Assembly: GCA_019752335.1 (NCBI GenBank)
Contig: JAIEMJ010000023.1
Location: forward strand, 310,001-374,000
Length of the DNA: 64,000 nucleotides
Direction of reading: 5' to 3'
Source: Bryobacteraceae bacterium
GTDB taxonomy: Bacteria > Acidobacteriota > Terriglobia > Bryobacterales > Bryobacteraceae
Shown: positions 7,410 to 16,723 of the stretch, one piece after another
Numbering within the stretch: the first letter of the stretch is position 1
Layout of the letters: the number at the start of each line of letters is the position of its first letter
Notes under the pieces: generated by a model
Told to the model about the DNA's origin: nothing
What the model saw: the letters and a program-made list of their open reading frames with translations, nothing else
Databases searched by the model: none
Position numbers and translations under genes: made by a program

Positions 7410-9971
7410 TCAGTTCACAAACAGAAATTCGTTCGAGCCGAGCAGAGCCCGCGCGTAGGACGTCCAATCGCCACTCGCCAGAAACTCCCGCGCCAGCGAA
7501 ACTTCGCGGTCTTCCGGTTGGCGTCCGTAGAGCAGCCGGTAGAGCCGCGTCACGCGCGCCTCCAGCGGTCCTTCGGCCCGCGCCGCCAGGCTCTTGGCGC
7601 GCGCTTCGACAAACGGGCTGTTCATCAAGAACAGACGCTGCGGCGGGACGTTGGTGGGCATGCGCGCTTCGCTGGTGGCCAGCGGATTCGGAAAATCGAA
7701 GAGCGCGAGCATCGTATCCAGCTTGCGGCGCCCGACAAAGCCGTAAACGGTGCGTTTCTTGAAGCCCTCGTCGTCGAGCTTCACCGCCAGCCCGCCGGGC
7801 GCGAGGTCGAGTTCGCCGCTGACGAAGAGCATCGCGTCGCGCATGCTCTCGGCGTCCAGCCGCCGGCGCGGCGAGCGCCACAGTAAGACATTATCGGGAT
7901 CCTTGGCTAGGTTCGCCGTCATGTTGGCCGTGCCGGCGCTCGCGAGTTGATAGGTCTCCGAGCTCATGATGTCGCGGTGCAGTTGCTTCAGGCTCCAGCC
8001 TTGTTTGACGAAACGGTCCGCCAGCCAGTCGAGGAGTTCGGGATGCGTGGGCCGCTCGCCCAGTTGGCCGAAGTTACTCGGCGTGGCGACGATGCCGCGG
8101 CCGAAGTGCTGCTGCCAGACGCGATTCACGATCACCCGCGCGGTGAGCGGATTCGCCGGGTCCGCGATGGCTTCGCCCAACTCCAAACGGCCGGAGCCTT
8201 TCGTGAAGAGCTTCTGCTTTTCGCTCAGAATCTGCGGGAACCCGCGCGGGGCGAGTTCGCCCAGGTTATTGCGATCCCCCCGGACGGACACCTTGATGTC
8301 CTGCACCTTGTCCTTGTCCTCGATCACCTGCAGAAACGGATACTTGGCCGGCAGGGCCTTTTTGGCCTCCGCCAGACGGCGCTCCAGGTCCTTTGCGTAA
8401 TCGCGGAAGGCGGGAGGCAGGAAGCGATCGACCTTGCCTTTGCCGAAGTAGTAGACGCCTTCCGTCGAAGCAAAGAAGCCGGCCGAATCGCGAATGGAGC
8501 GCTCAAAGAGACTGCGCCACAGGACGTACTTCGAATACTCAATCGACTCGAGCACCAACTGCGCCAGATCGGGATTGGCGGTCTTGCCGCCCTTCTTATA
8601 GTCATTGCGCGTTTCGATTTCGCGCTGCTCGCGGTTCACCGCCAGCACCACCTCCTGGAAGTCATGCGCGGTTTGCGGCGACGGGTCGCGCTGCCAGGCA
8701 TCCAGATAAGCGTGGTCCTTGCGCGGCTGCGCCTGATACGCGGTCCAGCGCTTCAGGATCTCTTCGTCGAGGCCGTCCTTGGGCCCGAGTCCGCGGGCGG
8801 CGAGCAGGTAGCGCGCGGTCTTGGCAGCCTCGATCTCGCCGATCAGTTCGGTCTGCCGTTCGTAGAAGCGTGCGACCTCCTCTTCCATGGACTTCACGTT
8901 CTTCTCGAGCGCCTTCCACTGCGCAACCGTCTCCTTCGGCGCGAGTTCCTTCTCGGCCAAACGGGTGTTAGCGAAGACGCCTTGCAGCGAGTAGAAGTCG
9001 CGGGTCGGAATGGGATCAAACTTATGGTCGTGGCATTGCGCGCAAGCGACGGTGAGCCCCAGAAAGCCGCGCGTGGTGGCATCGACGCGGTCGTCCTGCA
9101 TTTCGGGGCTCAGGGCGTAGAAGCCCAGCGCGGCGGGGTGGCCGGTCTGGTCGCCGGCGATCTGCGCCTTCACGAAGTCATTGTAGGGCAGGTCCTGGTT
9201 GAGCGCCTCGATCACCCAATTGCGATAGCGGAAGGAGTTCTGGTAGGGCTCCTCTTTGGTGGAGTTGAGCAGGTCGTCCGAATAGCGCGCGACATCGAGC
9301 CAGACGCGGCCCCAGCGCTCGCCATAGCGCGGCGAGGCGAGCAGGCGATCCAGCAACTTGGCGTAGGCATCGGGCGACGAGTCCGCCAGAAAGGCGTCGA
9401 CTTCTTCGGGCGCCGGCGGCAGGCCGGTGAGGTCGACGGAGGCGCGGCGGATCAGCGTGCGGCGGTCAGCGCGCGGCGCCTGCTTTAGTCCGTCCTTGGC
9501 CAATCGCGTCTGCACCAGATAGTCGATCGCATTCACGCCGGCGGGCACGTCCGGCGCGCGGACAGGCTGGAAGCTCCAGAAGGCGCGTGCCTCGGGAGTA
9601 ATTCCCTTCCCGGCTTTTGCAGCCACCAGCGCCGATGCCGGCCAGATCGCGCCCTGCCCGATCCACGTGGCCAGATCAGCGATCTCGGCATCGCTCAGCT
9701 TACCGGACGGCGGCATCTTCTTTACGTGGTCATCGGCTTGGCGGACGGCCTTCAGTAAGAGGCTCTCCTCGGGACGCTCCAGCCGGATGCTCGCGCCGGA
9801 CTTGCCGCCCGTGAGCATCGCTTCGCGCGAGTCCAGACGCAAGCCGCCCAAGGCGGCCTCCCGATGGCAGGCGTAGCAATTTTTGGCGAGCACGGGCCGG
9901 ATCCGGGTCTCGAAGAAGTCTCCCGGTTCGGCGGCGGTGAGCAATGCAGGAAATAGAAGAAAGCAGCGCAT
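7410..9971 (-). CDS. planctomycete-type cytochrome c / DUF1549 / DUF1553 protein
   Basis: This 853-residue exported protein has a signal peptide (MRCFLLFPALLTAAEPGDFF). An N-terminal PSCyt1 heme domain follows, with CYACH at residues 32-36 and the KMPPSGKLSDAEIADLATWI tail. A DUF1549 region (RRASVDLTGLPPAPEEVDAFLAD...) contains a second CxxCH in VACAQCHDHKFDPI. A DUF1553 region at the C-terminus has RVIVNRVWQQHFGRGIVATPSNFG and RRRLDAESMRDAMLF. A coiled, basic segment of about 200 residues separates the two DUFs. It is the first gene of a pair with the DUF1501 gene. Such proteins are inferred to be periplasmic redox-linked enzymes acting on polymers. Confidence 0.9.
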   Translation of the reverse strand: MRCFLLFPALLTAAEPGDFFETRIRPVLAKNCYACHREAALGGLRLDSREAMLTGGKSGASIRLERPEESLLLKAVRQADDHVKKMPPSGKLSDAEIADLATWIGQGAIWPASALVAAKAGKGITPEARAFWSFQPVRAPDVPAGVNAIDYLVQTRLAKDGLKQAPRADRRTLIRRASVDLTGLPPAPEEVDAFLADSSPDAYAKLLDRLLASPRYGERWGRVWLDVARYSDDLLNSTKEEPYQNSFRYRNWVIEALNQDLPYNDFVKAQIAGDQTGHPAALGFYALSPEMQDDRVDATTRGFLGLTVACAQCHDHKFDPIPTRDFYSLQGVFANTRLAEKELAPKETVAQWKALEKNVKSMEEEVARFYERQTELIGEIEAAKTARYLLAARGLGPKDGLDEEILKRWTAYQAQPRKDHAYLDAWQRDPSPQTAHDFQEVVLAVNREQREIETRNDYKKGGKTANPDLAQLVLESIEYSKYVLWRSLFERSIRDSAGFFASTEGVYYFGKGKVDRFLPPAFRDYAKDLERRLAEAKKALPAKYPFLQVIEDKDKVQDIKVSVRGDRNNLGELAPRGFPQILSEKQKLFTKGSGRLELGEAIADPANPLTARVIVNRVWQQHFGRGIVATPSNFGQLGERPTHPELLDWLADRFVKQGWSLKQLHRDIMSSETYQLASAGTANMTANLAKDPDNVLLWRSPRRRLDAESMRDAMLFVSGELDLAPGGLAVKLDDEGFKKRTVYGFVGRRKLDTMLALFDFPNPLATSEARMPTNVPPQRLFLMNSPFVEARAKSLAARAEGPLEARVTRLYRLLYGRQPEDREVSLAREFLASGDWTSYARALLGSNEFLFVN

Positions 9972-10008
9972 CGCGGTTCTGCCGCCTATTGTACAGCCGT
10001 CCTGAGCC

Positions 10009-10659
10009 CTACAAGCGTCCAGCGCCTAAGCCGCCCAACTGACAGGCGCGGCAGACGCCGAATCCGAGGCCATTGGCGTTGATGAACGTGCAGAGTTGGG
10101 TGAGCCGCGCGAGTTCGCCAATGTTATCGCCGGGGCCGGGCAGGACACTCAGAGTTGACGGGGAGAAGGGCGTTTCGGTGGCTTGCAGGACGTCGCCGCC
10201 CTCCGGGCGCCTCCGCGTATGGACCGTGGTCGCCCAGGCGAGGAGACCCGGCACTTGTGTCCCGGGACTGGAGGCTGACGCCGCGCAGCCGTTGGCTCCT
10301 GCGCTCGGTAGGGAGGCCAGTAGTTTGATCACCAGCGAAATGGGCGCGGCGGGTGTGAAGGTGTTGCTCAGCAGGTCCCGTTGCACCGACAAAGACACCA
10401 GGCCATTGGGCGTCACCGGGCAAGAGCAGCACGACACCATCTGTTCGTCGGGCGAAAAGGCGTAGACGTTGACACAGATGGCGCCGACGGTGGAGGACGA
10501 AGTACCGGCTGCGGCGCCTGCGCCCATCGCGCCGCTATTCGTGAAGTTGAGCACCGAGTCGCCCTTATCCAGATTGGCGGCGTAACGCACCTGATACGGA
10601 TCATCCGCGGCGACGGCCCCAGGAACGAAAGCCAACAGGAAAAGCAAGGATCGACGCAT
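10009..10659 (-). CDS. secreted hypothetical protein, Cys-rich at two sites
   Basis: This 216-residue protein has a clear signal peptide (MRRSLLFLLAFVPGAVAADDPYQ). The mature part begins VRYAANLDKGDSVLNFTNSGAMG. It contains a Cys cluster VSCCSCPVTPNGLVSL and a C-terminal CTFINANGLGFGVCRACQLGGLGAGRL. No domain is recognised. The Cys-x2-Cys spacing near the end could bind a metal or form disulfides in the periplasm. It faces a divergent PEP-CTERM gene across a 113-bp gap. It is a real gene by its signal peptide and start context, but its role is unknown. Confidence 0.65.
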   Translation of the reverse strand: MRRSLLFLLAFVPGAVAADDPYQVRYAANLDKGDSVLNFTNSGAMGAGAAAGTSSSTVGAICVNVYAFSPDEQMVSCCSCPVTPNGLVSLSVQRDLLSNTFTPAAPISLVIKLLASLPSAGANGCAASASSPGTQVPGLLAWATTVHTRRRPEGGDVLQATETPFSPSTLSVLPGPGDNIGELARLTQLCTFINANGLGFGVCRACQLGGLGAGRL

Positions 10660-10772
10660 GACTGGCCAAAGCGTACCACTAGGCTAACCAGAACGAAAGT
10701 ACTGAACTCGTGCCGGCGAAGATTTTGTGAATACCAGGACTTAGCGCTGTTCTGGCATGCTACCATCCTCCA

Positions 10773-11618
10773 ATGGCGATTAAATTTCTATCTTTTCCCT
10801 CGATTCGTGGATTCCTTTTTCTGTCAATGATAGGTGTCGCCGACGGCGCGACAATTAATTCTCTAACTATTGGTGGCTGCACAAATCAAATAACCATCGT
10901 TAATAGCGCCCAGACGATCACTTCTCCAGTGCAGGTACTAAACTATGGCGGAGGGGCCGGCGTGGCATCCTGCTCTTCAGGCGCCACGGTTTCAGCGGGC
11001 AAACTGGGAGTCTCCCTAGACGTCAACGGAACCCTGATTAGTGGAGGCCTGGGTAATATAGACCGGCAGGTTGTTGCTGACTTGAATTCGACCGATCAGA
11101 TAACGGTCGGCATGGCGCCGTCGAGCGGCACCATCAGATTCTTTGTTCGACTTGAAGGAACCATCCAGAACCAGACCTCTGGTATTGGGTCGCCCTTCGC
11201 TTCATCAACGCTCCAGTATTTTTTCGGCGGGCAGAATCTCGTAACGAATAACGGACGCTCAGACGTCACGCCAGTCCAGAACCTCAATCTACCGTTTGTT
11301 GTTGACATGCCTTACTCGGCGAACACCCTCAACTTGAATACATATCTGTCGGCAAATGTGTCCTGCCGAACGTTTCAGAATGGGGACGCCTGTGCATCAA
11401 GCATTTCTGCATTAAATTCAGCTAGCGTTCTCCGAGCTATTGTGTTGAATGCTGGAGGTGTGGAGGTTTCAGGTGCCACCCTGTTCGGCGACTCTGGTTT
11501 CAACTATCGGCTTGGAATACAGGGCAATGAAGTGCCTGAACCAGGTGCCGCAGTATTAATTGGAATAGGACTGTCGGCAGTATTAATTGGACGGTTGATT
11601 CAAAGGCACAGACAGTGA
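10773..11618 (+). CDS. PEP-CTERM sorted extracellular protein
   Basis: This 281-residue protein begins with a signal peptide (RGFLFLSMIGVADGA). It ends with a PEP-CTERM sorting tail: VPEPGAAVLIGIGLSAVLIGRLIQRHRQ has the VPEP motif, a hydrophobic helix and a basic end. PEP-CTERM proteins are cleaved and sorted by exosortase and are linked to exopolysaccharide. The body is Ser/Thr/Asn-rich, with beta-type segments and a few Cys. Base composition is visibly poorer in GC and richer in ATT/TTA/AAT codons than the neighbours, which hints at transfer or at relaxed selection. No exosortase gene is in this window. Confidence 0.8.
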   Translation: MAIKFLSFPSIRGFLFLSMIGVADGATINSLTIGGCTNQITIVNSAQTITSPVQVLNYGGGAGVASCSSGATVSAGKLGVSLDVNGTLISGGLGNIDRQVVADLNSTDQITVGMAPSSGTIRFFVRLEGTIQNQTSGIGSPFASSTLQYFFGGQNLVTNNGRSDVTPVQNLNLPFVVDMPYSANTLNLNTYLSANVSCRTFQNGDACASSISALNSASVLRAIVLNAGGVEVSGATLFGDSGFNYRLGIQGNEVPEPGAAVLIGIGLSAVLIGRLIQRHRQ

Positions 11619-11768
11619 TCAGAAGGCCAGTGCCATTCACTAGGCGCGACGATACAAAGGGGCAGACCGGTGCTGGCCACGCCCCCATAACAGTTCAGTC
11701 GCAGGGTGCGGGGAACGTACGTCGAGCTTATTGTCGGAACTGCGCCAGGTAATTCTGGAATGTAACCG

Positions 11769-12578
11769 TTACAGAATTTCGACTTTGGCGGGCAGACTGA
11801 AGTAGGCGTCGGTCAGCCCGGTGTTCACCTTGGCCTCGTCAGCGAACATTTCGAATTGCTTCTCGCCATTGCGTTGCCGCGAATAGACCAGCGGCCACTT
11901 CACGCCGCCCCCGATGTCCTTGTACTTGTCGAAGACAGCGATCTCCTCGTCGTTGTCCCCCCGCGCCTTGTTCTTGCGGACGAAGCGCTGCTTCACGGGA
12001 AACTTCGTGGCGCGGTTGAAGTAGACCGTGGTCACCAGATTGTCGGCGTCGGTGAAGTTGACGATCTCCATCGGCTGGTAGTCCACCACATCCGAACCCT
12101 GATGCTCAATAATCAGCCCCGGCTCGCCGAGGCGCTGGCGCAGCAGGTAGAGGATGTTGCGGCGCGTCGAATCCCGGTAGCGCGTAGCGACTTCGGGATC
12201 GAGTTCCTTGGCGCCACGATAGGTGACGTCGTAGCATTTGTCTTCGAGATACAGGTAATAGGGAAGGTCGCCGAGGTCTTTATCCTTGCGCGCGAAGGAC
12301 TGCCGCTCGCGTTGGCCGAAGAAGCCCGCCTGGGGCGGCTCCGGCCGCAGGAGATAACGCGTGGCGATGCGGGCCCGGGAGAGGCCCGTCATACGGTCGT
12401 TGTGAAACGAGTAAGCGCGACCGGTTTCCACGCGGTCGCGCATCGCCAGGAAGGCCGGTCCGCCCAAAGCAGCAAGCGCGTCATCGACCACTTGCCGGCC
12501 GCGCTCTTCCATCTTGGACAACTTCTGAGCGAACAGCGGAGCCCCGAGTGAGGCGAGCATTTGGCGGCGGTTGATCAT
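11769..12578 (-). CDS. exported LolA-like protein
   Basis: This 269-residue protein has a short twin-Arg-like signal (MINRRQMLASLGAPLFAQ). The start at 12578 is chosen over the longer frame because that signal begins there. A helical start (MEERGRQVVDDALAALGGPAF) is followed by a beta-rich body and a tail FDKYKDIGGGVKWPLVYSRQRNG. This last motif is shared with the C-terminal domain of the next upstream protein. It is the third gene of an M16 operon, starting one base after the peptidase-like stop. A role as a LolA-type carrier or substrate-holding partner is inferred from the shared domain only. Confidence 0.75.
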   Translation of the reverse strand: MINRRQMLASLGAPLFAQKLSKMEERGRQVVDDALAALGGPAFLAMRDRVETGRAYSFHNDRMTGLSRARIATRYLLRPEPPQAGFFGQRERQSFARKDKDLGDLPYYLYLEDKCYDVTYRGAKELDPEVATRYRDSTRRNILYLLRQRLGEPGLIIEHQGSDVVDYQPMEIVNFTDADNLVTTVYFNRATKFPVKQRFVRKNKARGDNDEEIAVFDKYKDIGGGVKWPLVYSRQRNGEKQFEMFADEAKVNTGLTDAYFSLPAKVEIL

Positions 12579-12579
12579 G

Positions 12580-14718
12580 TTATGGCTTCTTCGACAGTTC
12601 CTCAAGCGACAGGCCAACGTTCGACTTCATCTCGGTCACCGTCTGCTCGTTCGTTTGCTTGCCGCCCTGGAAAACGACCGACTTGAAGGGGAACTTCAAG
12701 CCGCCGCCGATGTCGCGGAAGTCAGAGAATTCTACCTCCGTCAGCATCGGGCCCTGCGGACTCGCGGCGTTCATGACGCTCTTTTTCGGCGCGCCCGTCG
12801 CTTCATCCACCACCAGCTTGGCCGTCAGCGGACCATCCGATACCTCGACGATGCCCTCGCCTGCATAGTTGACGACGCGGCTGGCGATTTGGTTGCTGCG
12901 AAGCAGGCTGAGCAACTCGGCAAACAACTGCTGCTGAATCATGCCCACCATCGCGCCGGGGATCACCTGCTCGCCCTGCGGCGCCTTCATCCAACCGGAC
13001 TGCCCATCGAAGAACGTGCTGATCTTGCCGAAGGGCAGCGTCACGTCCTGCCGCAACTGGCCCGGCGCGATCCAGGAGTTCTTCTGGATGAGCGACATGC
13101 CGTTGCCCATCTTCGCGTCGACGGACTGGACATAGTCCTTCAGCGCCGCCAGATTAGCCGCGCCGCCGACGTAAGCCACGGCCTTATCGATCAACTGGCG
13201 GCCCTTGGCGATGGAGCCGGCGTCGCTCTTGGCCTTCTCCTGCTTCGGCTGCGGGATAGTGATGTCGAGCTTCTCCACCGGCATGCCCAGCGCTTTCAGG
13301 TCCTTGCCTTCGAACTTCTTCGCGTCACCGACGACCACGATGGTGAAGTTCTCCGGCCGCACGTACTGCTTGGCCACGCGCAACACTTCCGCTTTGGTGA
13401 CACCCTCCACGGCCTTCTTGTATTGATTGAGGAAGTCTGCCGGGTAGCCCCAATAGTCGTAAGCGACCATGCGGTTCAGCGTCTTCGCCGGCGAGTCAAA
13501 GTTGAAGACAAAGCTATTCAGCGCCGTGCTCTTGGCGGTGGACAATTCCTGGTCGGTCACTTCCAGGTTGCGCAGCTTCGATACCTCTTCCTGAATGGCG
13601 GAGAGGGCGTCGATGGTGCTCTTGCTTTCGATGCTGCCGCCGATGGAGAACTCACCGGGATGGTCGTAATTCGCACCCCAGTTTGAGTAGATGGAATAAG
13701 CCGCGCCCATCTCCGAACGGACCTTGCGCACCAGCCGGCTGGGGAAGCCGCCGCCGAGAATCGACGACATCACTTCGAGCGCCGGGTAGTCCTTATCGTT
13801 GAGCTTGCCGCTGAGATGGCCGATACGGATGAAAGCCTGGGTAACGTCGGTCTTTTCGACGTACTTCACTCCGGGCTTCGCGGTTTCGCTCACCTTGGGC
13901 ATGGCCGGCACCGGCGGACGCTGCACCTTCCAATTGCCAAAGAGCTTCTCGAGACGCTCCTTCATTTCAGCGGTCTTGAAGTCGCCGTAGACGGAAAGCA
14001 TCATGTTCGCCGGGAAGAAGTGCCGGTCGTAGAAAGCAACCATGTCGTCACGGGTGATCGCGTCGAGCGTGGCGTACTCCATCTGAGTACCGTAGGGCGT
14101 GTTGGGACCGTAAAGAATGCGGGAGAACTCGCGGCCGGCGATGCCACCGGCGTCGTCATTGCGGCGGGAGATACCGCTGCGCTCGCGGATCTTGGCGTTG
14201 TCGATCTTGTCCTGGCGGAAGGCGGGCTGCGTCAGGATCTCGGCAAAGAGCGCCATCACCTGATCGGAGGTCTCGGCCAAGGCCGAGAAGCCGACATTGC
14301 CCGAGGTCTCGCCGATACTGCTTTCGACGGATCCGGCGATGCCTTCCAGCGCTTCGTTGATCTGCTCCTGGGTCTTGGCCTTGGTGCCGCCCGAGCGGAT
14401 GAGTCCGCCGGTGAGGTCAGCGAGACCAGCCTTCCCGGCGGGGTCAAATAAGTTGCCGACGCGCACCAGGGCGCGGCCCGAGATCAGCGGCAGTTCGTGA
14501 TTCTCGAGCAAGTAGACCTTCATGCCGTTCGAGAGCGTGAACTTCTCTACCTGCGGAATCTCGACGTCGCGCAACGGCGGGAAGACGAGGTTCTTGTAAC
14601 GCGCGGCCATGCCGGAAGGGGCGGCAGCCGCTTTCGCGGGAGCCTTAGCGGGCGCCTTCGCGGCTTGCCCAAAAGCCAATCCGAGGACGGCGGAAAAGAT
14701 GAGTAGATGGCGCAACAT
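12580..14718 (-). CDS. M16 (pitrilysin-type) peptidase homologue lacking the zinc site, with C-terminal LolA-like domain
   Basis: This 712-residue protein has a signal peptide (MLRHLLIFSAVLGLAFGQ), an Ala/Lys/Pro linker and two M16 half-domains (about residues 50-470). It lacks the catalytic HxxEH: the aligned place reads AGKAGLADLTGGLIRSGG. The R/Y substrate-binding motif of inactive subunits is present (RLVRKVRSEMGAAYSIYSNW). A further domain of about 240 residues follows and ends FSDFRDIGGGLKFPFKSV, like the neighbouring LolA-like protein. AGGAGG lies about 12 bp upstream of the ATG. It is transcribed 3 bp after the active M16 gene. The two probably form a heterodimer with this as the non-catalytic partner, as in mitochondrial processing peptidase. 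Confidence 0.85.
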   Translation of the reverse strand: MLRHLLIFSAVLGLAFGQAAKAPAKAPAKAAAAPSGMAARYKNLVFPPLRDVEIPQVEKFTLSNGMKVYLLENHELPLISGRALVRVGNLFDPAGKAGLADLTGGLIRSGGTKAKTQEQINEALEGIAGSVESSIGETSGNVGFSALAETSDQVMALFAEILTQPAFRQDKIDNAKIRERSGISRRNDDAGGIAGREFSRILYGPNTPYGTQMEYATLDAITRDDMVAFYDRHFFPANMMLSVYGDFKTAEMKERLEKLFGNWKVQRPPVPAMPKVSETAKPGVKYVEKTDVTQAFIRIGHLSGKLNDKDYPALEVMSSILGGGFPSRLVRKVRSEMGAAYSIYSNWGANYDHPGEFSIGGSIESKSTIDALSAIQEEVSKLRNLEVTDQELSTAKSTALNSFVFNFDSPAKTLNRMVAYDYWGYPADFLNQYKKAVEGVTKAEVLRVAKQYVRPENFTIVVVGDAKKFEGKDLKALGMPVEKLDITIPQPKQEKAKSDAGSIAKGRQLIDKAVAYVGGAANLAALKDYVQSVDAKMGNGMSLIQKNSWIAPGQLRQDVTLPFGKISTFFDGQSGWMKAPQGEQVIPGAMVGMIQQQLFAELLSLLRSNQIASRVVNYAGEGIVEVSDGPLTAKLVVDEATGAPKKSVMNAASPQGPMLTEVEFSDFRDIGGGLKFPFKSVVFQGGKQTNEQTVTEMKSNVGLSLEELSKKP

Positions 14719-14721
14719 GAG

Positions 14722-16233
14722 TTACTTCGCCTCCTGGGTGGTGGACTTGGTCATAAACGCGACCGTGCGGCCCTTGGCCGTGAAATAGGTCTGGGCGACG
14801 CGCTGGACGTCGGCGGCGGTGATCTTCTCGACGTCGTCGAGCGCCGAGTAGAGTTTCTTCCAGTTGCCGTAGCCGACATGCGCGGAGGCCAACGCGTTGG
14901 CCATGCCCATGTTCGAATTCAGCGCGCGGATGAGGCCGGCGCGGACGTTGATCTTCACGCGCTTCAGCGTGGCGTCGTCCACCGGCTCCTTCTTCAGCTT
15001 CTCCACGATCTCGTAGGTCGCCTTTTCGAGTTCCTCAATCGTCTTGCCGGAGTTCGGCACGGTGAAGAGGATGTACAGGTTGTCTTGCTTGCCGCCGGGG
15101 AAAGTGGCATAGGCGGCGGCGCCGAGGGCGATTTTCTTCTCCTCGACGAGTTCCTTATATAGGCGCCCGGTGCGGCCCTGCGAGAGGATGCCGGAGATGA
15201 CGTCGAAGACGGGGTCGTCGGCGTGGAGGGCGTCAGGGCGCTTGTAGCCGATAGCCATCATGGGCTGCGCGTCGGTCTCAATGGCGACACGTTTCTCGCC
15301 GCGCTGCTCCTGCTCGCGCGAGATCACCGGAGGTGGCAGCGGTCCGGCCGGCATCGGTCCGAAGTACTTGGTGGCCAGGGCGCGGACCTGCTTCGGATCG
15401 ACGTCGCCGGCCACGACGATGGTGATGTTGCCTGGCACGTAGTACGTCTTGCGGAAGGCGAGCGCGTCGGCGACGCGCAGATTCTCGATGTCGCTCGGAA
15501 TGCCCGCGTAGCCCACGTGATAGGGGCTATCGGCGAAGGCGGTGTTCATCAGCGCGGTAATCAGGCGGCCTTGCGGATCGCTCTCGATGCGCATGGCGTA
15601 CTCATTGCGGACCACGCCGCGCTCCTTATAGAACTCGCGAAAGACGGGCGTGATGAAACGGTCGCTTTCGAGCATGAACCACATCTCCAGGCGATTGGCC
15701 GGCAGGTTCATGAAGTAGACGGTGGAATCCATGGAGGTGCCGGCATTCAGGCCGACAGCGCCGTTTTCCTCCACCATGCGGGTGAAAGCGTCCTGGTCCA
15801 CCTGGGCAAACGTGGCGTCGATGCCGCTCTTCACGTCGGCTTCCAGCTTCTTGATGCGAGCTTGGTCCGCCCGCGGACCCTTGCGGCGCTCTTCTTCGAG
15901 CAGGTCGTAGGTCTTTTCGAGGGCGTCCATGGCGGCCTTCTCGGCGGCGTAGTTCTTGCTGCCGATGGAGGGAGTACCCTTGAAGGCCATGTGCTCGAAC
16001 ATGTGGGCGATACCGGCTTTGCCGGCCGGGTCGTTGGCGGCCCCGGCGTTCACGAAGCTCAAACCGGCGAAAACCGGGGCCGTGTGCCGCTCCAGCACGA
16101 TAAAGTGCAGGCCGTTGGGCAGGTCAAACTCAGTGATGCGCTTCTCAAGGTCGGCGACGTTTTGCGCGGTGGCGGCAATCACGCAGCCGAACAGACCAGC
16201 GAGGAGTCTATTACGGTTGGGATAGATACTCAT
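14722..16233 (-). CDS. M16 family zinc metallopeptidase, catalytic subunit
   Basis: This 503-residue exported peptidase has a signal segment (RLLAGLFGCVIAATAQ), then the inverted zinc motif HMFEH at residues 77-81 in AGIAHMFEHMAFKGT. The distal M16 domain includes GILSQGRTGRLYKELVEEKK. Catalysis is periplasmic peptide-bond hydrolysis by the M16 mechanism. It is the first gene of the operon; the inactive homologue follows 3 bp later. The full Zn-binding set cannot be confirmed by eye, but the HxxEH is intact. The upstream gap separates it from the divergent thioesterase gene. Confidence 0.9.
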   Translation of the reverse strand: MSIYPNRNRLLAGLFGCVIAATAQNVADLEKRITEFDLPNGLHFIVLERHTAPVFAGLSFVNAGAANDPAGKAGIAHMFEHMAFKGTPSIGSKNYAAEKAAMDALEKTYDLLEEERRKGPRADQARIKKLEADVKSGIDATFAQVDQDAFTRMVEENGAVGLNAGTSMDSTVYFMNLPANRLEMWFMLESDRFITPVFREFYKERGVVRNEYAMRIESDPQGRLITALMNTAFADSPYHVGYAGIPSDIENLRVADALAFRKTYYVPGNITIVVAGDVDPKQVRALATKYFGPMPAGPLPPPVISREQEQRGEKRVAIETDAQPMMAIGYKRPDALHADDPVFDVISGILSQGRTGRLYKELVEEKKIALGAAAYATFPGGKQDNLYILFTVPNSGKTIEELEKATYEIVEKLKKEPVDDATLKRVKINVRAGLIRALNSNMGMANALASAHVGYGNWKKLYSALDDVEKITAADVQRVAQTYFTAKGRTVAFMTKSTTQEAK

Positions 16234-16261
16234 AGGACTTTGTGGGGGGTCTCCAAAATAG

Positions 16262-16723
16262 ATGGGGCTTTCTTCAGTTTACGCGAATCGGCTACTCTCA
16301 GGGTACGTGAACCTTCCAATACGTGAGACGCGCGTACGCGTAAGATATGCCGAAACTGATCAGATGGGTGTCGTTTATCATGCCAATTACCTGGTGTGGA
16401 TGGAGGTCGGCCGGACAGACTACGGCAAGAGCGATGGCTTCTTCTACACTGACCTGGAGAAGGACGGCATCGTGATGGCCGTCGTCGAGGCCTCGGTGCG
16501 GTACGGCCAGGCCGCCCGGTACGACGACGAGGTGACGATCCGCACGCGCGTCGCCGAGGCCACGCAGCGGACCATTACCTTCGCCTACGAGATGCTGTGC
16601 GGCGACCGCAAGCTCGCCACCGGCACCACCAAACATCTCTTCTGCGCCCTGAGCGCCGACAAACGCGAGTTGCGGCCGTCGCGACTGCCGGAGAAGTATC
16701 GTGGCTACTTCGGTATCCGCTGA
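16262..16723 (+). CDS. hotdog-fold acyl-CoA thioesterase (YbgC/FadM-like)
   Basis: This small thioesterase (153 residues from the ATG) has the YbgC-type signature RVRYAETDQMGVVYHANYLVWMEVGRTD, where the Asp is the likely catalytic residue. Two starts are possible. The ATG at 16262 gives an extra 15 residues (MGLSSVYANRLLSGY) with little family character. The GTG at 16307 starts VNLPIRETRVRVRYAE, close to typical length, with AGGG just upstream at short spacing. I list the longer one. Its stop overlaps the next gene by 23 bp. It likely hydrolyses short or medium acyl-CoA in the cytoplasm. Confidence 0.85.
   Translation: MGLSSVYANRLLSGYVNLPIRETRVRVRYAETDQMGVVYHANYLVWMEVGRTDYGKSDGFFYTDLEKDGIVMAVVEASVRYGQAARYDDEVTIRTRVAEATQRTITFAYEMLCGDRKLATGTTKHLFCALSADKRELRPSRLPEKYRGYFGIR

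Noticed and set aside
7947-9488. Long plus-strand frame opposite the DUF1549/1553 gene
   Set aside because: Antisense shadow; product is Leu/Arg-rich without family features.
11762-11772. GTAACCGTTAC palindrome at the end of the LolA-like gene
   Set aside because: Overlaps the stop codon and is short; no T-run or partner to support a site.
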